Origin: Comamonadaceae bacterium
GTDB taxonomy: Bacteria > Pseudomonadota > Gammaproteobacteria > Burkholderiales > Burkholderiaceae_C
Direction of reading: 5' to 3'
Length of the DNA stretch: 32,664 bases
Assembly (NCBI GenBank): GCA_012274225.1
Contig: JAAOZX010000016.1
Location: 1 to 32,664 of the forward strand
Shown: piece after piece, positions 30,465 to 32,664 of the stretch
How positions within the stretch are numbered: position 1 is the first letter of the stretch
How the letters are laid out: the number at the start of each line of letters is the position of its first letter
Made by a program: the position numbers and the translations under genes
The notes under the pieces: model-generated
Seen by the model: only the letters and a program-made list of their open reading frames with translations
Told to the model about the DNA's origin: nothing
Database searches by the model: none

Positions 30465-30481
30465 CTTAGGCCGGTCTTAAA
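30465..30481 (-). promoter_or_regulatory. PmrA/QseB-like box upstream of degP
   Basis: On the minus strand TTTAAG-ACCGG-CCTAAG forms two half-sites with a five-base spacer, immediately after the kinase stop and 54 bases before the protease start. The same layout occurs before the response regulator. PmrA-type regulators bind YTTAAK-N5-YTTAAK; one base deviates here. The -10 at the equivalent spacing (CACAGT) is weak. A CCGGC/GCCGG hairpin overlaps the box. Confidence 0.55.
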
Positions 30482-30484
30482 CGA

Positions 30485-31825
30485 TCAGGATGGCGCTTGC
30501 GCTTGCGGGTCCGTCGCCGGGAAGCGAACCTCGATCAGCAAGCCGCCCAGGCGCTGCGAGCGGTCCAGCCGCACGCTCGCGCCATGGCGTTGCGCGATGG
30601 CCTTGACGATCGCCAGGCCCAATCCGCTGCCGTTCGTGGCGCTGCCGGCCACACGGTAGAAACGGTCGAACACGCGCTCACGTTCGGCCTCGGGGATACC
30701 CGGGCCGCTGTCTTCGACCGTGATGCAAGGTAAGCCTTCCCGCACATCCAGCGAGATGTCGACCCGTCCGCCGTCCGGCGAGTACTTCACCGCGTTGTCG
30801 AGCAGGTTGCGCAGCAGCACCTGCAGGGCTTCGGGCTGGCCCCGGACCCAGGTGGTGCCCGAAGTCGCCAGGCCCAGGTCGATGCTGCGGGCCTGGGCCT
30901 GCGGCAACACGTCGCCGACGGCAAGCCGCGCCAGGTCCTGCAGTTCGACCCGTTGGGCGCGGGCCGCGCCGTGTTCGCCTTCCTCGCGCGCCAGCGCCAG
31001 CAACTGGCTCACCAGCGCTATCGCGCGCTCGATGCCGTCGTTCAGGCGGGCGACCGCCGCATCGCGGGTGCCCTCGTCGGTCGAACGGCGCAGCGCCTGC
31101 GCCTGGAGCTTCAGCGCCGTCAAGGGCGAGCGCAGTTCGTGCGCGGCGTCGGCCACGAACTGCTGCTGCGCGGCAAATGCCTGCCGCACCCGGCCGAACA
31201 GGCCATTGAGCTCGTTCACCAGCGGCAGCACTTCCTCGGGCAGCCCGGCGTCGGGCAGTGGCGACAGGTCATCGGCGGGGCGCTGCGCCACCTGCCGGCG
31301 CATGCGCTCGACCGGCGCCAGCGAGCGGTTGATAAGCCAGCCGACGGCCATCATCAACAGCGGCGCGAGCAGGGCCACCGGCAGCACGGCCCGCAAGGCC
31401 AGCGCCCGCGCGCGCGCCTGGCGCGCGTCCAGGTCCTGCGCGATCTGCACCGTGCGCTGCGGCGTCTGCAGCGAATAGACGCGGTAGCGCACGCCGCCGA
31501 CGGCGATATCGGAAAAGCCCAGTAGCGCCTGCGCCGGCAACGCGGGGCCGGTCGAGCTGAAGAGCTGGGTGCCGTCGGGCCCCCAGATCTGCACCAGGTA
31601 GTCATACGATTCGCCGTCAGCGCCCAGCGTCAGGGGCAGGCCGCCGCGCACCGAACGGGCGACCTCCTGCAGGTGCTCGTCGAACATCGCGTCGGCCTGC
31701 TGCAAGGCGGTGCGGTAGGTGGAGCTGGCCTGCAGCAGCGACGCCAGCGCAATGGCGGCCAGCACCAGCCACAGCAGGCGGCGCCGCAGCGAATGGGCCG
31801 GGGGGCTGGCCGCCGTCGGGTTCAC
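30485..31825 (-). CDS. Sensor histidine kinase, QseC/PmrB-like
   Basis: This is a membrane sensor that autophosphorylates and passes phosphate to the regulator encoded just upstream. The chosen start is a GTG overlapping the regulator stop (GTGA), giving 446 residues; the longer frame lies within the regulator gene. Two membrane helices (about 14-33 and 144-166) flank a periplasmic sensor of about 110 residues. A HAMP-like linker, the HisKA box with His229 (HELRSPLTALK), the N box with Asn344 (NLLDNAVKYSPDGG), the G1 box DSGPGIP and the G2 box GSGLGLAIVK complete it. The signal is unknown; relatives sense cations, acid or envelope stress. Confidence 0.92.
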   Translation of the reverse strand: MNPTAASPPAHSLRRRLLWLVLAAIALASLLQASSTYRTALQQADAMFDEHLQEVARSVRGGLPLTLGADGESYDYLVQIWGPDGTQLFSSTGPALPAQALLGFSDIAVGGVRYRVYSLQTPQRTVQIAQDLDARQARARALALRAVLPVALLAPLLMMAVGWLINRSLAPVERMRRQVAQRPADDLSPLPDAGLPEEVLPLVNELNGLFGRVRQAFAAQQQFVADAAHELRSPLTALKLQAQALRRSTDEGTRDAAVARLNDGIERAIALVSQLLALAREEGEHGAARAQRVELQDLARLAVGDVLPQAQARSIDLGLATSGTTWVRGQPEALQVLLRNLLDNAVKYSPDGGRVDISLDVREGLPCITVEDSGPGIPEAERERVFDRFYRVAGSATNGSGLGLAIVKAIAQRHGASVRLDRSQRLGGLLIEVRFPATDPQAQAPS

Positions 31826-32481
31826 AGGCGGGGCACCACATAGCCCAGCCCGCGCACGGTCTGGATCAGTTCGCTGCCCAGCTTCTTGCGCAGGCCATGG
31901 ACATAGACCTCCACCGCGTTGCTGCTGATGTCGTCCTTCCAGCCATACAGCTTTTCCTCGAGCTGGGCCCGCGAGAACACCACCCCGGGGCGCGCCAACA
32001 GCGGCTCCAGCACCGCCCACTCGCGCGCGGACAAAGACACCGGCGCGCCGTTCACGCTGGCTTCGCGAGTGGCCGGATTGAGCGCGACGCCCTTGTGGCT
32101 GAAGACCGGCTCGGCGCGGCCGGCGCTGCGCCGGATCAGCGCCCGGATGCGGGCCAGCAGTTCGTCGGTGTCATAGGGCTTGACCACATAGTCGTCGGCG
32201 CCGGCGTCCAGGCCGGCGATGCGGTCGCCGACGGCGTCCCGCGCCGTGGCCACCAGCACCGGCATGGTCTGGTGGCGCGCGCGCAGGGCGCGCAGCACGT
32301 CCAGGCCGTCGCGCTTGGGCAGGCCCAGGTCCAGCAATACCAGGTCGTAGGATTCGCTGCGCAAGGCCGTATCGGCCATCACGCCGTCGCGCACCCAGTC
32401 GACGGCGTAGTGCTCGACGCGCAGCGCGTCGAGCACGGCTTCGCCGATCATCAAATCATCCTCGACCAGCAGGAGTCGCAT
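31822..32481 (-). CDS. OmpR-family response regulator, QseB/PmrA-like
   Basis: This is a DNA-binding regulator, partner of the downstream kinase. The 219 residues have a receiver domain with acidic pocket Glu7-Asp8-Asp9, phospho-acceptor Asp51, Thr79 and Lys101. The C-terminal winged helix has LSAREWAVLEPLL, then QLEEKLYGWKDDISSNAVEVYVHGLRKKLG and the closing TVRGLGYVV, wording typical of the QseB/PmrA branch. No ribosome binding site precedes the ATG; GATACT six bases upstream suggests a leaderless messenger. A TTAA-type box upstream suggests autoregulation. First gene of the regulator-kinase pair, perhaps including degP. Confidence 0.94.
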   Translation of the reverse strand: MRLLLVEDDLMIGEAVLDALRVEHYAVDWVRDGVMADTALRSESYDLVLLDLGLPKRDGLDVLRALRARHQTMPVLVATARDAVGDRIAGLDAGADDYVVKPYDTDELLARIRALIRRSAGRAEPVFSHKGVALNPATREASVNGAPVSLSAREWAVLEPLLARPGVVFSRAQLEEKLYGWKDDISSNAVEVYVHGLRKKLGSELIQTVRGLGYVVPRL

Positions 32482-32487
32482 TTTTTC

Positions 32488-32520
32488 AGTATCCGTGGGT
32501 GGTCTTAATCGGGGCTTAAA
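32488..32520 (-). promoter_or_regulatory. Promoter and PmrA/QseB-like box of the response regulator
   Basis: Read on the plus strand, CTTAAT-CGGGG-CTTAAA (32504-32520) gives two half-sites 11 bases apart, close to the PmrA consensus. On the minus strand a -10-like GATACT (32493-32488) follows ten bases below the box, which therefore covers the -35 position, the geometry of promoters activated by this regulator class. The start codon is six bases below the -10. Confidence 0.6.
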
Positions 32521-32532
32521 GAAGATTCAAAA

Positions 32533-32659
32533 AACCGGACGCAGAAGACGCAAAAGAGCGCAGAAGACGCAAAAAAATTAAAGACAGAATTCCTGATTTC
32601 AATCTTCGCATTCTCTTTTTGGACTTCCTTTTGCGTCCTTTTGCGTCTTCCGCGTCCGG
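32533..32659 (+). repeat. GACGCA-type long palindrome, copy 2
   Basis: The left arm (32535-32574) and right arm (32621-32659) are reverse complements over 22 bases with one mismatch (CCGGACGCRGAAGACGCAAA core), then drift by shifts of the 9-10 base unit. The left arm matches copy 1 over about 40 bases with three differences, whereas the 46-base centres mostly differ, sharing only AGACAG. It lies upstream of the response regulator; the neighbour to the right is outside the window. Confidence 0.85.
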
Positions 32660-32664
32660 CTGTC

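Overview
The window reads as ordinary chromosome from a GC-rich betaproteobacterium of the order Burkholderiales, most likely the family Comamonadaceae. This rests on gene order (rpsO-pnp, tpiA-secG-tRNA-Leu-nuoA to nuoN), protein character and a short double-hairpin spacer repeat that I associate with that family. Genus is not resolved from sequence alone.

Layout. 80-2893 carries rpsO and pnp, separated by a strong hairpin terminator and a structured pnp leader. 2954-5142 carries a PIG3-type quinone oxidoreductase, tpiA (ATGA overlap) and secG. 5325-5409 is tRNA-Leu(GAG), followed 59 bases later by nuoA and the complete 14-gene complex I cluster nuoA-N (5469-20133), which ends at a textbook terminator with a GCAA loop. 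20265-21287 holds a Nudix ADP-sugar hydrolase and a DUF1178 protein. These converge on a minus-strand ABC exporter (21454-23235), with a long palindromic element in the gap. Divergent from the exporter is a drug-efflux operon: MarR regulator, NodT-type outer membrane lipoprotein, EmrA-type adaptor and EmrB-type MFS pump. A second MarR gene follows, then a bidirectional terminator. The right end is a minus-strand stress locus: OmpR-family response regulator, sensor kinase and a periplasmic HtrA/DegP protease.

How the genes work together. The nuo cluster encodes the proton-pumping NADH:quinone oxidoreductase; many junctions are ATGA overlaps, which implies translational coupling. The efflux operon should assemble a tripartite pump spanning both membranes, controlled by its first gene through a palindromic operator lying on the promoter. 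The kinase/regulator pair probably senses envelope stress or cations. A PmrA/QseB-like direct repeat (two TTAA half-sites, 5-base spacer) lies both in front of the regulator and in front of the protease gene, suggesting autoregulation and control of the protease.

Most notable non-coding signals: (1) two copies of a roughly 120-130 bp palindrome built from a repeating GACGCARAA unit, one between convergent genes and one at the right edge; (2) the paired TTAA boxes; (3) a 28-codon open frame with its own ribosome binding site running through the hairpin repeat between nuoM and nuoN; (4) start codons without ribosome binding sites, 6-8 bases below -10-like hexamers, at three regulated genes. No phage, insertion sequence, CRISPR array or clear new multi-gene system was found.
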